Below are positions 6,526-6,626 of a DNA stretch of 6,626 bases, in pieces. The notes under the pieces were generated by a model. The model was not told the DNA's origin, did not search any database, and saw only the letters and a program-made list of their open reading frames with translations. The position numbers and the translations under genes are program-made. Each line of letters opens with the position of its first letter. The first letter of the stretch is position 1. Source of the DNA: Sphingobacteriia bacterium (GTDB taxonomy: Bacteria; Bacteroidota; Bacteroidia; UBA7662); the NCBI GenBank assembly GCA_009926245.1, contig RFPG01000073.1, positions 1 to 6,626 on the forward strand. Reading direction: 5' to 3'.

Positions 6526-6626
6526 ATGTACAAATTTAGGGGTTTGCCGGGGATGCACGGCCAGGGTCTTGCTGCAGGCCGGGGTGCGTTGTGGCTCCTG
6601 AGTAGCCTTTGCAGGGCGTGGCTGGG
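6526..6626 (+). CDS. Partial 5' end of a divergent gene with signal-peptide-like N-terminus
   Basis: An open frame runs from ATG 6526 off the right edge with no stop (33 codons). A second in-frame ATG at 6553 would start MHGQGLAAGRGALWLLSS, followed by LCRAWLG: a short basic stretch then a hydrophobic core, the shape of an export signal. From 6526 the n-region is nine residues longer and also basic (MYKFRGLPG). A candidate promoter lies just upstream. The product cannot be identified from so few residues. By gene order, an outer-membrane LPS-assembly protein (LptD) is a candidate, because I recall it beside amidase and MCE genes in Bacteroidota; that is inference only. The minus-strand frame over the same bases is also open, so this could be spurious. 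Confidence 0.42.
   Translation, partial: MYKFRGLPGMHGQGLAAGRGALWLLSSLCRAWL
6531..6538 (-). promoter_or_regulatory. Candidate -7 promoter box for the amidase-MCE operon
   Basis: On the minus strand the bases read TAAATTTG, an exact TAnnTTTG match, 54 nt before the preferred GTG start at 6476. The alternative TTG start of the amidase is the last three bases of this box, so if the box is real the TTG cannot be transcribed from it. No convincing -33 TTTG is visible upstream. Confidence 0.35.

Noticed and set aside
6477..6533. TTG 6533 as the amidase start
   Set aside because: It adds a polar, Asn-rich stretch in front of a good signal peptide and lies within an exact TAnnTTTG box; GTG 6476 is the better start.

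Overview
The window reads as a chromosomal housekeeping segment of a Bacteroidota bacterium. The strongest sign is the M1-family metallopeptidase, whose last ~71 residues form a type IX secretion (T9SS) type A sorting domain. Supporting signs are the lack of Shine-Dalgarno sequences before the starts, several exact TAnnTTTG matches (the Bacteroidota -7 promoter box), and amidase and MCE proteins of the kind found in this phylum. Base composition looks even, close to half GC. I see no mobile element, CRISPR array, tRNA or rRNA.

Layout. The plus strand carries truA (98-904), which overlaps by 4 nt a gene for an MdlB/MsbA-like exporter (901-2621). After a 41-nt gap comes the secreted M1 aminopeptidase-like protein (2663-4696). 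A 77-nt gap (4697-4773) holding two small hairpins separates these from a convergent minus-strand pair: a zinc N-acetylmuramoyl-L-alanine amidase (about 6476 down to 5694) and an MCE/MlaD-type protein (5697 down to 4774), again with a 4-nt overlap. At the right edge a divergent plus-strand reading frame with a signal-peptide-like start begins at 6526 or 6553 and leaves the window.

The most unusual point is that the exporter gene is broken. The first frame carries the membrane domain, Walker A and Q-loop and stops at 2325. The Walker B, D-loop and H-loop part continues in another frame. The ABC signature motif and its surrounding helices (~30-35 residues) are missing in every frame. The simplest reading is a deletion of 3k+1 nt, about 100 nt, at ~2296-2312. 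It is either a real pseudogene or an assembly or sequencing error.

Functionally, the right half looks like an envelope-maintenance locus, with peptidoglycan cleavage and lipid transport genes cotranscribed and a divergent exported protein. The left half combines tRNA modification, a decayed exporter and a secreted peptidase. I found no convincing evidence of a wholly new system.
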